Source of the DNA: Pyronema omphalodes
Taxonomy: Eukaryota; Ascomycota; Pezizomycetes; Pezizales; Pyronemataceae
Direction: 5' to 3'
Assembly: GCA_024516155.1 (NCBI GenBank)
Contig: JAJJXM010000056.1
Coordinates: forward strand, 124,001-188,000
Length of the DNA: 64,000 nt
Part shown: positions 43,419 to 53,295 of the stretch, piece after piece
Numbering within the stretch: position 1 is the stretch's first letter
How the letters are laid out: each line of letters starts with the position of its first letter
The notes under the pieces: generated by a model
Told to the model about the DNA's origin: nothing
Database searches by the model: none
What the model saw: only the letters and a program-made list of their open reading frames with translations
Program-made: the position numbers and the translations under genes

Positions 43419-44662
43419 GATCACAGGCCGAATAAACTTAAGGGTCTCGTCCTGAGGTATTTGGTGTAGAATGTTGACGTCGTAACAAGAGATCAAGTTG
43501 CTGATGATGGAGGAGACGGTGGGAAGACTTAGGGTCTTTTATAGACTTTCGTCTACAAGTTCGCCCAGACTTCCCAAGGAAACCAACTTCCAAACTAAGC
43601 CTGGGAGATAAGACGTACGTCAATGCTTTGACAAATCTCTGATGGCTTGCATCATGCTGCATGCGCAATGATATTAATTGCTCACTTGCATGATGACCTT
43701 CGTGTCAGATTAATCCTTGACATTCCTTGCCGTGCTACCACACCTTCCAATCAGGTATTGGGGTTAAGCGCCTAGTGGAGGGTGACTCCACTTGAGCGCA
43801 TAATGCAGTGACTCCTCTGATAATGACATGTGAGTCATATATCTTATGAGTCGTCTTGATCATAGATCTCCCTAGAGAATCTCGATTGCGAGTGCAGGAA
43901 TCTGACATCATAAGGCGTACCATGCCCTACCGGAGCGCACTGCCCCGTCACATTCCTGTGTGATGTCATTTGCCCCACCTGCGCGCACTTGCGCGCAGCC
44001 ACACCGTGGTGTGTGCGCAAACGCCGACTTATCTTGCAGTTGGTAGTCATTTGGCCTAAGGTCGCGTCATATCAGTTCCGTCCAACAGTTTCCCTGAGTG
44101 GTGTTCCTTGCTGCAGAACGTCGTGTCATGCTGATGCAATCTTGACCCTTGTCCTGCGCTCCACTCCCGTTGGCTGACTAGACTCTGCCTTCTTCCTTGG
44201 CCGACTATCCGTCCAACTCAGACCTCGGATGATCCCATTCGCCTGCCTTGCATGCTCCTGAGAATTCCCTTCTCTTGCAAGCCCTCTGGTAGCCGTGCTT
44301 GGTGGAACACAACCTCAAGTATAAGGAGGTGTTCCTTCGCCGTCGTCTTCTGTTCTCCATCAGCGTTGTCTGTAGTTTTCTCATGGGTAAGTCGACACCC
44401 ATGAGGTAAGTTGTTCCTCGTTCCCATCCATCTGTGATCCTCTCAAACTGACACTGAATAACAGGTAGCGACGCCTCGGGCCGGGATCCTCGTCAGGTCC
44501 TTTCGGACAGTCACGAATCACGTGACGTGGCTAGGTGGAGCTCCTCAGGAGGTTCCGGCCCGGGATACTAACGTTATTATTCATTCTCCTGTCGAGTTTG
44601 CCATGTTCTCTAAATGTTATACATGTTACCTATTCTATACTCACACAATATGGGCTGTGCAA
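43419..44662 (-). repeat. Gy2 right (5') LTR, outer fragment
   Basis: Resumes GATCACAGGCCG after B3 and runs to 44662. It contains the inverted TATA box (43536-43543) and the CTGCGCGC stem near 43979. Total with the inner fragment is 1358 bp. The outermost bases differ from the family consensus at about four positions. Confidence 0.85.
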
Positions 44663-44667
44663 ACCTC
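44663..44667. repeat. Right target-site duplication (ACCTC) of Gy2
   Basis: Matches 10415-10419. It is immediately followed by the continuation of LINE H RNase H. Confidence 0.85.
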
Positions 44668-45361
44668 CCACCTACGCCGCGGTCCCGGACAAGACGTCGC
44701 TCGGAACATTCATGCAGTCGCTCGCAACCTCCGCGAATACGGCATCTCCATCACCGTCCACTGGATCCCCGGACACGCCAGCGTCCCCGGTAACGAAACC
44801 GCCGACGACCTGGCCCGTCAAGCCACAACGATTCAACCTCGACGACTACCTCCCATCACCATAACATGGCTGCGCCAACGCACTCGCGAACGCCACACCA
44901 ACGAATGGCAAGAGTGGTACAACTCCTCTCCCAAACCTAAGACGTACGCAGCCCAACACCGGAGGCGCATGGACACCGCCTACACCGATCATCCCCGATG
45001 GCTATCCACAGCCATCCTCGGACTCCGGACAGGACACGGGTACTTTCTGAGCTGCCTCGCCCAACCTCCGTCCGACTCATACCCAGCACGCTCATGCGAC
45101 TACCCCATCCACCCTCCTCAGACACCTCGACACCTCCTGCTAAGTTGTCCCGAGTTCCAAGACACTCGTGCAACCCTCCGCCAGGACCTCAAGATCACCC
45201 GCTTCGCTCGCCTCCACATGGAATCCATCCTCAACACCAAACCCGGAACGCAGGCTCTCTCTGACTTCATCTCCGTGACCAAGGTCGCTACCTCGGTCTG
45301 GGCCCATACCCGGTTAAACAAAGCTCGCAGAAGGGAGCAGATCCCCTCTTTCGTTGACTGA
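44668..45361 (+). pseudogene. LINE H ORF2, 3' part: RNase H end and C-terminal region
   Basis: Continues RNase H as HLRRGPGQDVARNIHAVARN, then TVHWIPGHASVPGNETADDL, which carries the last catalytic-domain motif. After it come the region RTGHGYFLSCL and a cysteine/histidine cluster ending TPRHLLLSCPEF, typical of the C-terminus of RNase-H-bearing LINEs. The frame stays open to TGA at 45359-45361. This half has no lesion of its own; lesions lie in the left half and the insertion separates them. Confidence 0.9.
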
Positions 45362-46149
45362 AAGCTGACCACAGTGACAAACACCTCTCGTGCCCACAAG
45401 CCTCAGCTTGCTGCAATTTCCTTTTTTCATTTCAATTTTCTTTTCATTTTCTTTTACGTTTGGTCTTATCCAGGTTTTTAATTCTCGTCATGGTTTCTTT
45501 GCGTTTCCTTTATGTTTTATTTCCTTATCGCGTTGGTTTGAGTACTTTGAATTTCCGGGAGAACAGGATCGAAGAGAGCGGGAAGAACGACGAAGGGAGA
45601 TGTAAGGGGACGACGGGGAGAGAGGGGAACGGGGGGAGAAACGGGTGGGAGGGAGCGGGACGGCGAGAAGGAGGGCAGCGGGGAGAGCTGGTTTTTCTTT
45701 ATCTTTGTGTTTTCTTTGTACCCGAGGAGGATTTCTTTTGTTTCAAAGGGCGGAAGGGGTGGAGAGTAGACCAGGAGAGAGAGGGGCGCAGGGAAGGGGC
45801 AGCAGGGGCCGGCGGGAGCAATTATTTCATTTGTAGCGGAGGAAACAAAGGTGGGAAAAGAAAACTAAAAGTGGGAAGGGGAAGGGAGGAGGAAAGGGAG
45901 GAACCCGGCGAGGTGGCCTCTGTGCACGCAGGGCACTGGAACAATAGTCGCGATATGGACAACACACCCCCGGAGTAACAGTGGGGACAGACCCCACAAC
46001 CACAACGATCAAGAGGAGGAGGATGGTAGAGGCGGAGACTGGGTTTTTGCTTTTATGTTTCTTTCTTCTTCTCTTTTGTATTTATCTGTCCCTTGTCATA
46101 ACCTTAAGGTTGCAAACAAGTAATGAGAAAACAAACAAACAAACAAACC
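45362..46149 (+). other. LINE H 3' UTR and (AAAC)n tail
   Basis: A G-rich 3' UTR, homologous to that of A1 from about 45836, then a TCATAACC-TTAA-GGTTG motif near 46096-46112 and an (AAAC)n tail at about 46128-46149. The open frames in the G-rich part are low-complexity and not credible genes. Confidence 0.75.
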
Positions 46150-46375
46150 ATCGAACGTCTTGTGTCTCTTTCCTGACCTTGATAAAGAATCCATAACCTT
46201 TCTCAGTCGCAAGACTCACGTCACTCTTGCCCTGTCCTTGTCCTTGTTCAGTGTGCCGACCGTTCGTCGAGCACTTCGGTCCTTGTTCTCTGTTTCAGCT
46301 CCCGCAGCCCAGTCTAGTCCGGTTTCCCCGGTAGTGTTCAGTGTGTCCTTCGAACTTCCATTCAAGTCCCTGACA
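46150..46375 (+). repeat. 3' fragment of a Gy3 LTR
   Basis: Matches the last 225 bp of the LTR at 3594-4092 (CATCGAAC...CTTGTGTCT to CCCTGACA). The left part is missing because the LINE H tail starts here. It could be the 3' LTR of the element whose 5' LTR is at 3594, but the flanks do not prove it (TGGAT before 3594, TGGAG after 46375). Confidence 0.65.
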
Positions 46376-47233
46376 TGGAGCTCAGGACAAGGGTCAAGAA
46401 AGCATTGGCATGACACGACGTCCTGCAGCAAGGAACACCACTCAGGGAAACTGTTGGATGGAACTGATATGATGCGACCTTAGGCCAATGACTACCAACT
46501 GCAAGATCAGACAGCATTTGCATACACACCAGGGTATGGCTGCGCGCAAGTGCGCGCAGGTGGGGCAGTCATGACATCACACAGGAATGTGACGGGGCAG
46601 TGCGCTCCGGTCGGGCATGGTATGCCTTATGCTGTCAGATTCCTTCACTCGCAATCAAGATTCTCTAGGGAAATCTATGATCAAGATGACTTCTGAGATA
46701 TATGACTCACATGTCATTATCGGAGGAGTCATTGCATTATGCGCTCAAGGGGAGTAACCCTCCACTAGGCGCTTAACCCAAATACCTGATTGGAAGGTGT
46801 GGGAGAACGGCGAGGAATGTCAAGCATTAATCTGACATGAGGGTCATCATGCAAGTGAGCAATTAATATGATTGCGCATGCAGTATGATGCGAGCCATCA
46901 GCAGATTTGTCAAGGAATTGACTCACGTCTTATCTCCCAAGCTTAGTTTGCAAGTTGGTTCCCTTGGGAAGTCCGGGCAAACTTGTAGACGAAAGGCTAG
47001 AAAAGACCCTAAATCTTCCCACCATCTCCTCCAGCATCAGTAACTTGATCTCTATCGACTACGTTACCTATCTACATGGATACCTCAGGACCAGACCCTC
47101 AAGTGTATTCGGCCTGTGATCGATTAGTTTACTCTCTAGGTTCTTGGGAAAATCTATTTGTTATCTACCTTGCGAACGAAGCACGAACTGATGAGAAAAG
47201 CCTCTCTATTGAAACCCTCAATAGCCAGGTTCA
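46376..47233 (+). repeat. 5'-truncated LTR of the Gy1/Gy2 family
   Basis: Begins GGAGCTCAGG at the equivalent of 24411 in the Gy1 LTR and runs to its end (AGGTTCA), with a CTGCGCGC stem near 46540 and an unoccupied GATTAGTTTAC site near 47124. It is more diverged than the Gy1 and Gy2 LTRs. The right edge cuts the gag fragment that follows. The abrupt left edge coincides with the end of the Gy3 LTR fragment. Confidence 0.75.
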
Positions 47234-47235
47234 GA

Positions 47236-47570
47236 ACAGTGGTCTTAAATGCCCCCCAGGTTGTATATAAGCTTTTCCCCCCCTTGATGGATGGCTCGAT
47301 CCATGCCCAAGCGTTACCTCTGCATCGGGAGCTGGCATAGTTTACCTTCTGCTGTTCGGTATCAAACCTATTCCCTTCGCAGTTGAACTTCAGTTCGCAT
47401 TGCGTAAGGAACGCCCTAAGCTTGGTCCTTTCGGCATAGTACAACTCCGGGCCTTCAACCTTGGGGTTACTGTTTGTCAAGTGTCAATGGAGTTGGATGA
47501 CGATCTGATTCAGTTGCTCCTGGGTCATTGTGACCGGAGTGACGAGTCCTAGTCCTGCCGGGGTCGCCAT
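47236..47570 (-). pseudogene. Gypsy gag N-terminal fragment (third family)
   Basis: Reads MATPAGLGLVTPVTM, an in-frame stop near 47483, then a Ty3/Gypsy Gag core: YYAERTKLRAFLTQCELKFN, QQKVNYASSRCRGNAWAWIE and YTTWGAFKTTV. It is cut by the LTR fragment at 47233, so the Gypsy insertion disrupted an older Gypsy copy. The family differs from Gy1/Gy2. It is distantly like the Gag piece at 4093-5116. No pol sequence accompanies it. Confidence 0.6.
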
Positions 47571-48064
47571 TTCCGTGGAGTCGTCGGTGGAGGTATTGGG
47601 ACGTTCAGGGGATTCGGCGGTCTGCGGTCGGGACGGTTGTTTTGGGGGTCAATGGGCTTGCCGATCCGGTCGGTTCCTGTTCGATATTTTCTCCGTGCTC
47701 TCTTAACTGACAGGAGACCACTGTTTCCGTCTACTTGTGAATTTTTTTGGCTTTTTTCGTTCCGCGTTGGGTGTCGTACAAAGGACGCAATCAAATATCA
47801 GAATACGTACCGATGCCTTACTGACGACGGGCAGCGCAGAGTTTCGGCGAAGGGCGGGGAGCCCGCAGCCTGGGTAAGGCTTTGGTGGTTCGGGATGGGC
47901 AACGCTTTGCTGGGGGGAATCACAGGTCACTTTGGGAGAAAGACGAAAATCACCAGGGAACTTTTCGTAGATAGGATTGTAGTAAATACAAACTTGATTG
48001 CGTGAAGTAATAAACCAAGTACAAATTTCCTACTCTTATACTTGTCCTTCATGACCCGTGACTC

Positions 48065-48090
48065 AGCATTCTCCGCCTGCGGAGAATGCT
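48065..48090. repeat. Perfect 12-bp palindromic hairpin
   Basis: AGCATTCTCCGC and GCGGAGAATGCT are separated by two bases. A near copy (CATTCTCCGC-A-TGTGGAGAATG) lies at about 49760-49784 in the opposite arm, so it is part of the inverted repeat. Confidence 0.8.
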
Positions 48091-48399
48091 CCAGACCCAA
48101 TGATAAGTGCCATGATAAACTAAATACATGACCAAAATTCCCCAACACTGCTAACTGCCGTAATTCCAAATAACATGAAAAAGAAACAATACATGCCCAA
48201 AAGACATCCTCCTTGCTAACCGCCGTAATTCCAAATAACATAACAAAGGAACAATACATGCCCAAAAGATTCCAACATTTGCTTAACCGCCATAATACCT
48301 AAATAATAGTAATAACAAATAGTACATAACCTATGAAAGTTAACCCCCCTGATCCCCTCGTGCTCCCGGCAAGGGGCGCTGCTCCTTGCCCTATCCCTA

Positions 48400-48636
48400 T
48401 TACCGTATTATTGCGTAGCAGGTTGCTAGCGTCATGGTAACGACCCATAGCCCTGCAGTGGTGACGGCAGAGGCCAGGAGCATGTTACGGGAGCGTTGTG
48501 ACACCAAGACACCAATCGCACCATATAGAAATGAACCCGCGACGGAAACAGAAACACCCGTCTCTACTGAAAATAAAGAAAACAAACCACCCTGTCCCCG
48601 CGAATGAGAATTGGAGGACTCTACCACCCATACCAT
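48400..48636 (-). CDS. Possible small membrane protein, terminal exon only
   Basis: Unrecognised. The frame encodes about 55 residues with two hydrophobic stretches (VSVSVAGSFLYGAIGVLV and LASAVTTAGLWVVTMTLATC) and stops TAA at 48400. A pyrimidine-rich acceptor (TTTCTTTATTTTCAG) lies at about 48570, so the true exon may start there and the nominal ATG may be intronic. The opposite arm (about 49080-49181) keeps the last 33 codons with substitutions and an intact stop, suggesting a duplicated gene end. No upstream exon was found. Confidence 0.2.
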   Translation of the reverse strand: MVWVVESSNSHSRGQGGLFSLFSVETGVSVSVAGSFLYGAIGVLVSQRSRNMLLASAVTTAGLWVVTMTLATCYAIIR

Positions 48637-49220
48637 ACGCCATCAACTCACAGTGATCATGATGACTGGACCCACGGACCACCAAAGGCTAGCAATCAAC
48701 CTTTCCTGTTACCAAACAATGGGTGGCCTGGAGCAGCACCTCCCGACCCTGGATTCCCGACCAACCAACGACCCGATCTTTATTGCATGCACGGATCCCC
48801 CAGGGCCTCCTGCCCCGGGGCACCAACATGAACAAATAACGCCCCCCATCTCAGGGCACCAACAACATCAAATACCGCCCCTCTCCTTAGGACGCCAACA
48901 AGAACAAATACCGCCCCACATCCTCACAGGCATCTGTCACATCACTGTACACTGTCGACATTGGTGAAGGCTGTATCGGGGAAGGCAGTATCAGGGAAGG
49001 TCTCTCATTCGGAGGCCTGCCCCAAGGGCTATCTACGGCCTCGCCAGAGTCTCAGCCTGGAAGGGGGGGGTTATATCACAATGCTCCCGTAACATGTTCC
49101 TGGCCTCTGCCTCCACCACCGCAGGTATATGGGTGTTTACCATCACCCTAGCAACCTGCTGCGCCATGATCAAACAATAGGGGTAGGGCAGGGGCAGGGC
49201 CTCTTGCCAGGATCACCAAT

Positions 49221-49750
49221 GAATCACGGCGGTTAGCAGTGTTGGGAATCTCTTGGTCATGTATTGATTATTATTATTATGTTTTAGGAATCACGGCGGT
49301 TAGCAATGTTGGGAATCTCTTGGTCATGTATTATCTTATTATGTTTCAGGAAACATGGCGGTTAGCAATGTTGGGAATCTCTTGGTCATGTATTGATTAT
49401 TATTATTATGTTTTAGGAATCACGGCGGTTAGCAGTGTTGGGAATCTCTTGGTCATGTATTATCTTATTATGTTTCAGGAAACATGGCCGTTAGCAATGT
49501 TGGGAATCTCTTGGTCATGTATTATCTTATTATGTTTCAGGAAATATGGCGGTTAGCAATGTTGGGAATCTCTTGGTCATGTATTATTTGTTATCATGTT
49601 TCAGGAATCACGGCGGTTAGCAATGTTGGGAATCTCTTGGTCATGTATGATTTGTTATCATGTTTCAAGAATCACGGCGGTTAGCAATGTTGGGAATCTC
49701 TTGGTCATGTATTATTTATGATTATGTTAGGAATCATGGCGGTTAACATT
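49221..49750 (+). repeat. Minisatellite, nine units of 61-67 bp
   Basis: Units begin near 49221, 49287, 49349, 49416, 49479, 49541, 49604, 49669 and 49730. The core is CGGCGGTTAGCAATGTTGGG then AATCTCTTGGTCATGTATT, followed by an A/T-rich spacer of three types. About three inverted units occur at 48100-48290. Unit length is not a multiple of three, so it is not a coding repeat. Confidence 0.85.
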
Positions 49751-50056
49751 GGGTCTGGAACATTCTCCGCATGTGGAGAATGCAGAATCACGAGGAACGA
49801 AGGACAAGTATAAGAGGAGGAAATTTGTACTTAGTTTATTTCTTCACGCAATCAAGTTTCTATTTACTCTAATCCTATCTACGAGATCCCTCCGTGATAT
49901 TCCTACTCTACCCCTAAACCTACTTGTAATTTCTCCAGGCAAAAGTATTGCCTATCCCAAACCTGAAGCCTTACCAGAGCCGCCGAATCCCCGCCTTTCG
50001 CCGAAGCACCGCGCTGCCTGTCGTCAGTAAGCCGCAGGTACGGATTCTGATAAACG

Positions 50057-50459
50057 ACGACAACGAACAGTCAACGGGGTTGAGCCATGACAACATGATG
50101 TCTTGTCAATTCTGTGGATGAAATCGTGTCATCTTTTATTTGGGACGGGCAAAATATCTGTCAAGATGTGTGGATGCAGTTTCATAATGAGCAAGAAATA
50201 TTTTTTCCCCCAAACAACAATGGGTTAATTGTAGTCTGATCCTTTTGGAAGTTTCCTGGAGCTCTTCTCAACGGCAGCGGTAGATCCAGAACATTCAGCA
50301 ATTCTTGCATTCATTTTCGCAATGCTGCCTTTTTCTATGCCACAGGCCATTATAAGTTCCGGCTTTATAACTGTGACGAAGTAGACCTGGATAACCTATC
50401 CCGTTGATTACACTTTCGGTGCGGGATGGTTATAAAATATGCAATTTGTATGGGATCCC
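50057..50459. other. No gene recognised
   Basis: Between the inverted repeat and the LINE debris I see no open frame with recognisable protein features, no RNA gene and no repeat shared with the rest of the window. Confidence 0.5.
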
Positions 50460-50473
50460 TGTACCATAGGGTT

Positions 50474-50526
50474 GATTTGATTTGATTTTCTTGAACGTTC
50501 CCAACCTTAAGGTTATGACGTTGGTA
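50474..50526 (-). mobile_element. 53-bp LINE 3' end with 14-bp target duplication
   Basis: On the minus strand this reads CGTCATAACC-TTAA-GGTTGG, AACGTTCAAGAAAA and an (AATC)n tail: the extreme 3' end of the LINE type that also ends near 52345. TGTACCATAGGGTT occurs on both sides (50460-50473 and 50527-50540), so this is a very strongly 5'-truncated insertion. Confidence 0.75.
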
Positions 50527-50540
50527 TGTACCATAGGGTT

Positions 50541-50745
50541 TCAGGGCCCTGGAAATCTCCTTTTCGTCAACGAGGCAATGAAAAAGAGGAGGACTGGTCT
50601 GAACGCTATTCAGTTTAGTCATTCAGGGTTGCCAATCATGAATCCTCTCGAAAGTCCTGTGATTTCTGGGTGGTTGTTGAAAAGGCACAGGGGGGGGGGG
50701 GGGGGGCTTCTTTGGGTGTGGTGTGTTCACGGCCGCATTACTTGG
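50541..50745 (-). repeat. LINE 5' UTR fragment
   Basis: Diverged copy of the A1 5' UTR (compare about 2275-2463), sharing GGTGGTTGTTGAAAAGGCA and a G-run that is expanded here to 18 G. The target of the 53-bp LINE insertion lies at its left edge. Confidence 0.55.
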
Positions 50746-51006
50746 TAGGCGACACAATTAATTGCCTCGGCACATTCATACCTTCACTAACAATCAGTCA
50801 GCCATTTGCAGGAGATGACATCTCTAATAGGGACCCATCTGAGAAACGGCCCAATGTATTCATGCAAATCGTGACAACCCTGAAGCAAGTCAAACTTCCA
50901 ACACCATCGCATGAGAATCGGAACACCCACAAATTGGAGGATATGAGGTCGCAGATAACATTCCCAAAACAGCAAGCTCCTGAAAACCAAATAGCATGCC
51001 TGTAGT

Positions 51007-52345
51007 ATGCCTGTTCTCAAATCAGACGCCAGAGACCCAAGGACTGAAAAGAATAGTATGAACAACAAAAAAGCCGAAATATACAAATCACCACATATAA
51101 GACAGCTGGACACAGCATACACAACTATAGCACAAAGGATCTCGTCAGCCACCTTAGGCCTGCAAACCGGTCGCATATACTTCTTGGATTACCCCTCAAA
51201 GACGAAATCTTCAAGATATCCTTCACCGAAGTGCACTCGTCTACTACCACCCCCACAGACACCGAAATACCTGATATCAGGCTGCCTGAAATCCTAAGTA
51301 CACAGAAATAAACACCGCTGCGAACTCCAACTTCATGGGAACCACCGTTCTCCACCCCATGTGATTCTACACTTCCTCGCTTGATACAGGCCCTTACCAC
51401 CATGATCTCTTCTCCCAAGCCTGCCGTGGCACAGTACATGCAGGCACAGGTAGGTATTGCCCCTGCTATGTAAAATGACCCGCAAGAGAGGAGAATGCGC
51501 TGGGCAACACTGATCGAATCTGAGGATGATCATGAAGCAGCTGTAAGTGAATAGGATGTATAATGCTGTGAGAGAAACAGAAAACCAAAAAGAAAAAGAA
51601 AATAGATAAAAAAAACCAATAAGAAGAAGACGGAAGACAGAGACATAAATATGAACATTGATAGCTGAAGGCCAGCAAAAGCAAGAAATAGGTATCAGGC
51701 GAGAACCGCCTAAGAGAGGAAGTGAGAGGAAGAAGAGGAAAGGATGAAAACCGTAGAGAGAGGCGAGGGGGGAAGTCGGACAATGAAAGGAGAAAGTCGG
51801 GAGGCTAAGTGAGAGGAGCGGAGCAAAATGGAGCCGGGTGAAAAGGACTGGAGAGGAGAGAAGAGGAGTGGAAATGAGTAGAGAGGAGCGGGGATGAGTG
51901 TAGAGGGACAGAGAATTGAGAGAGGAAGGCAGAGGAGAGTAGTGGCGTGAAGAGGAGAGTGGGGGAGAGGAGGGGAGAGCAGGGGAGAGCATGGGAGAGC
52001 AGAGGAGAGCAGAGCAGAGCAGGAGAGAGAGAAGGAGAGTAGGAGAGCGTAGAGGAGGGTAGAGGAGAACAGAGGAGAGCATAGGAGCGCAGAGGAGAGG
52101 CGACATAAGGATGACAGGTTGAGAATGACGAGTGGGAAAAGAGAAAACAGGGCTTCACAGTGTAACAAGGCGAATGAAAACGAGCAGGTAGAAAAGATGT
52201 GGCAACAGGCCTAAGAAATGAACTGTGCTCTGGGGCGGATCCCAGCGAGACTCTAAGGTAACAGCTAGAGCCTCAAATGTATTCAGACAATAGCATACGT
52301 CATAACCTTGCGTTGGGATCGTTCAAGAAATCCCAAGCAAATCCA
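51007..52345 (+). pseudogene. LINE remnant E: ORF2 C-terminus, 3' UTR and tail
   Basis: Residues LDTAYTTIAQRISSATLGLQ, TGRIYFLDY and PPQTPKYLISGCL align with the C-terminal region of LINE H ORF2 (MDTAYTDHPRW, RTGHGYFLSCL, PPQTPRHLLLSCPEF). Sequence upstream to about 50745 may be further decayed ORF2. A long purine-rich 3' UTR follows, and the copy ends at about 52297-52345 with GTCATAACC-TTGC-GTTGGG and an A-rich tail. Confidence 0.65.
51700..52110 (+). repeat. Purine-rich low-complexity tract
   Basis: About 400 bp built from GAGAGGAG-like units within the 3' UTR of LINE remnant E, comparable to the G/A-rich 3' UTR of LINE H. The serine/leucine-rich frames on the other strand are artefacts of composition. 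Confidence 0.8.
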
Positions 52346-53295
52346 GGCGGGGTTGATTGATTTTCTTTACTTCTCAATCATACTTTCCTCAGCTGGGCAA
52401 GATTTCCAGGTTTCTGGAATCTGTCGCTTCCGGCAATCATGCGATGATGTATGGCTAATCATCTGCGGCCGGCTTGAATCAATGCATTTTGAAGACGCAA
52501 TTTGAAGATCTCAGGGTAACGGCAGGTCGCAAAATGAGCAGCTTATTAACGAAGGAACGAATGATACTTGATGACACAACGAATGATAATTGATGAAACT
52601 ACTAATGATACTTCATGAAACTACGGGTGTTGCAATTTTCTGATATCAAATGATGTAAACGTAGATTCCCTTGATTCTTTACCCCATGCCTGTCACATAT
52701 CACTATCACAAATTTCAGCTCACACTAAACCCACCAAAAAACCAATATCAGGCAATACATTTCCATCAAGCTTTATATCATGGGAAGAACAAAAGCACTA
52801 TTCGTTGGTTCAAGGTTGTTGGCAAAAAAAAAAAATCAAAAAAATTCCGAATAGCAACGTACACCCCTAATCACAACTAAAGCCCGCAGAATTTGTTTGC
52901 AGGTAAAAGAAAAAATGACAACCGATAGCTTGTGGAAAGAAAAAAAAACGAAAATGACAAATCAAGCAGGATATTGTGAACCCAACTGCAACCACTTTAC
53001 TCCCAGACACACACCACCGCTATGATTCCCGCTATAACAGCCATTAGTTGTCGCCGTCGGGTTTATCGGCCACCACCTGCCACACCCTATCGTTACGCTG
53101 CATAGGATATCATCGCCATCGCCCGCCCTCACCAATCTTCCCCTGTCAACATGACTACTACAATGCCTTCAGTTACAAACCACCACATTTGCACCACTAA
53201 GCCTATTTACTGCTGCTTCATCTTCTGTTTTGTCAAATATGAAAAATGTTGAGTTGTTTTGGACCTTAGCACGCAATAGAAATTGACGTCGTCCT
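52346..53295. other. Intergenic, no feature recognised
   Basis: A/T-rich with short A runs near 52827-52850 and 52940. No gene, RNA or element match was seen. It includes the region downstream of TAF14. Confidence 0.5.

Larger units (their letters stand above)
10420..44662 (-). mobile_element. Gy2: chromovirus-type Gypsy, minus strand, both LTRs interrupted
   Basis: Own sequence is 10420-10533, 34079-41614 and 43419-44662: two LTRs of 1357-1358 bp around a 6179-bp interior with gag and pol on the minus strand. It is the same family as Gy1 (equal LTR and near-equal interior length). It is older: pol and gag carry one frameshift and three stops, and the LTRs differ from each other visibly. Each LTR is split by LINE material at the same internal site. 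The far-right terminus reads TGTGCAA instead of TGTGACA, so that end has mutated. Confidence 0.9.
7084..46149 (+). mobile_element. H: outer Tad-like LINE, split by a 34 kb nested insertion
   Basis: The left part (7084-10419) encodes endonuclease, reverse transcriptase and the first half of RNase H. The right part (44668-46149) encodes the rest of RNase H, a C-terminal zinc-finger-like region, the 3' UTR and the (AAAC)n tail. Joining the parts at the duplicated ACCTC restores an uninterrupted RNase H frame across the junction (AAAHRT then SHLRRG), so they were one element. Everything from 10420 to 44662 arrived later. The 5' edge is set at the end of A2's tail, and I see no ORF1 belonging to H, so H may be 5'-truncated. 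Confidence 0.85.
47796..50056. repeat. Large imperfect inverted repeat (foldback-like), about 2.3 kb
   Basis: The left arm (about 47796-48505) is the inverse of the right arm (about 49075-50056). Shared blocks, in order, are TATCAGAAT-CGTACC, CTTACTGACGAC, ACTTGATTGCGTGAAG, the palindromic CTCCGC/GCGGAG hairpin, a minisatellite, and a short coding-like block around TCCCGTAACATG. The arms enclose about 570 bp. The right arm is longer because its minisatellite has nine units against about three. No transposase was seen and no flanking duplication was established. It could be a foldback transposon or an inverted duplication. Confidence 0.65.

Noticed and set aside
44522..44660. N-terminal extension of the LINE H RNase H frame, starting in the Gypsy LTR
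   Set aside because: These codons are LTR sequence joined by chance to the LINE frame at the insertion boundary; the true upstream part is at 10419.
45645..46012. Small genes in the G-rich 3' UTR of LINE H
   Set aside because: Composition-driven frames overlapping a region homologous to another LINE's 3' UTR.
49239..49684. Hydrophobic repeated open frames across the minisatellite
   Set aside because: Unit length varies from 61 to 67 bp, so the frame drifts between units; the peptides are a by-product of a stop-poor repeat.
51333..52168. Long serine/leucine/proline-rich frames on the minus strand
   Set aside because: They arise from the purine-rich tract on the plus strand and have no domain structure.
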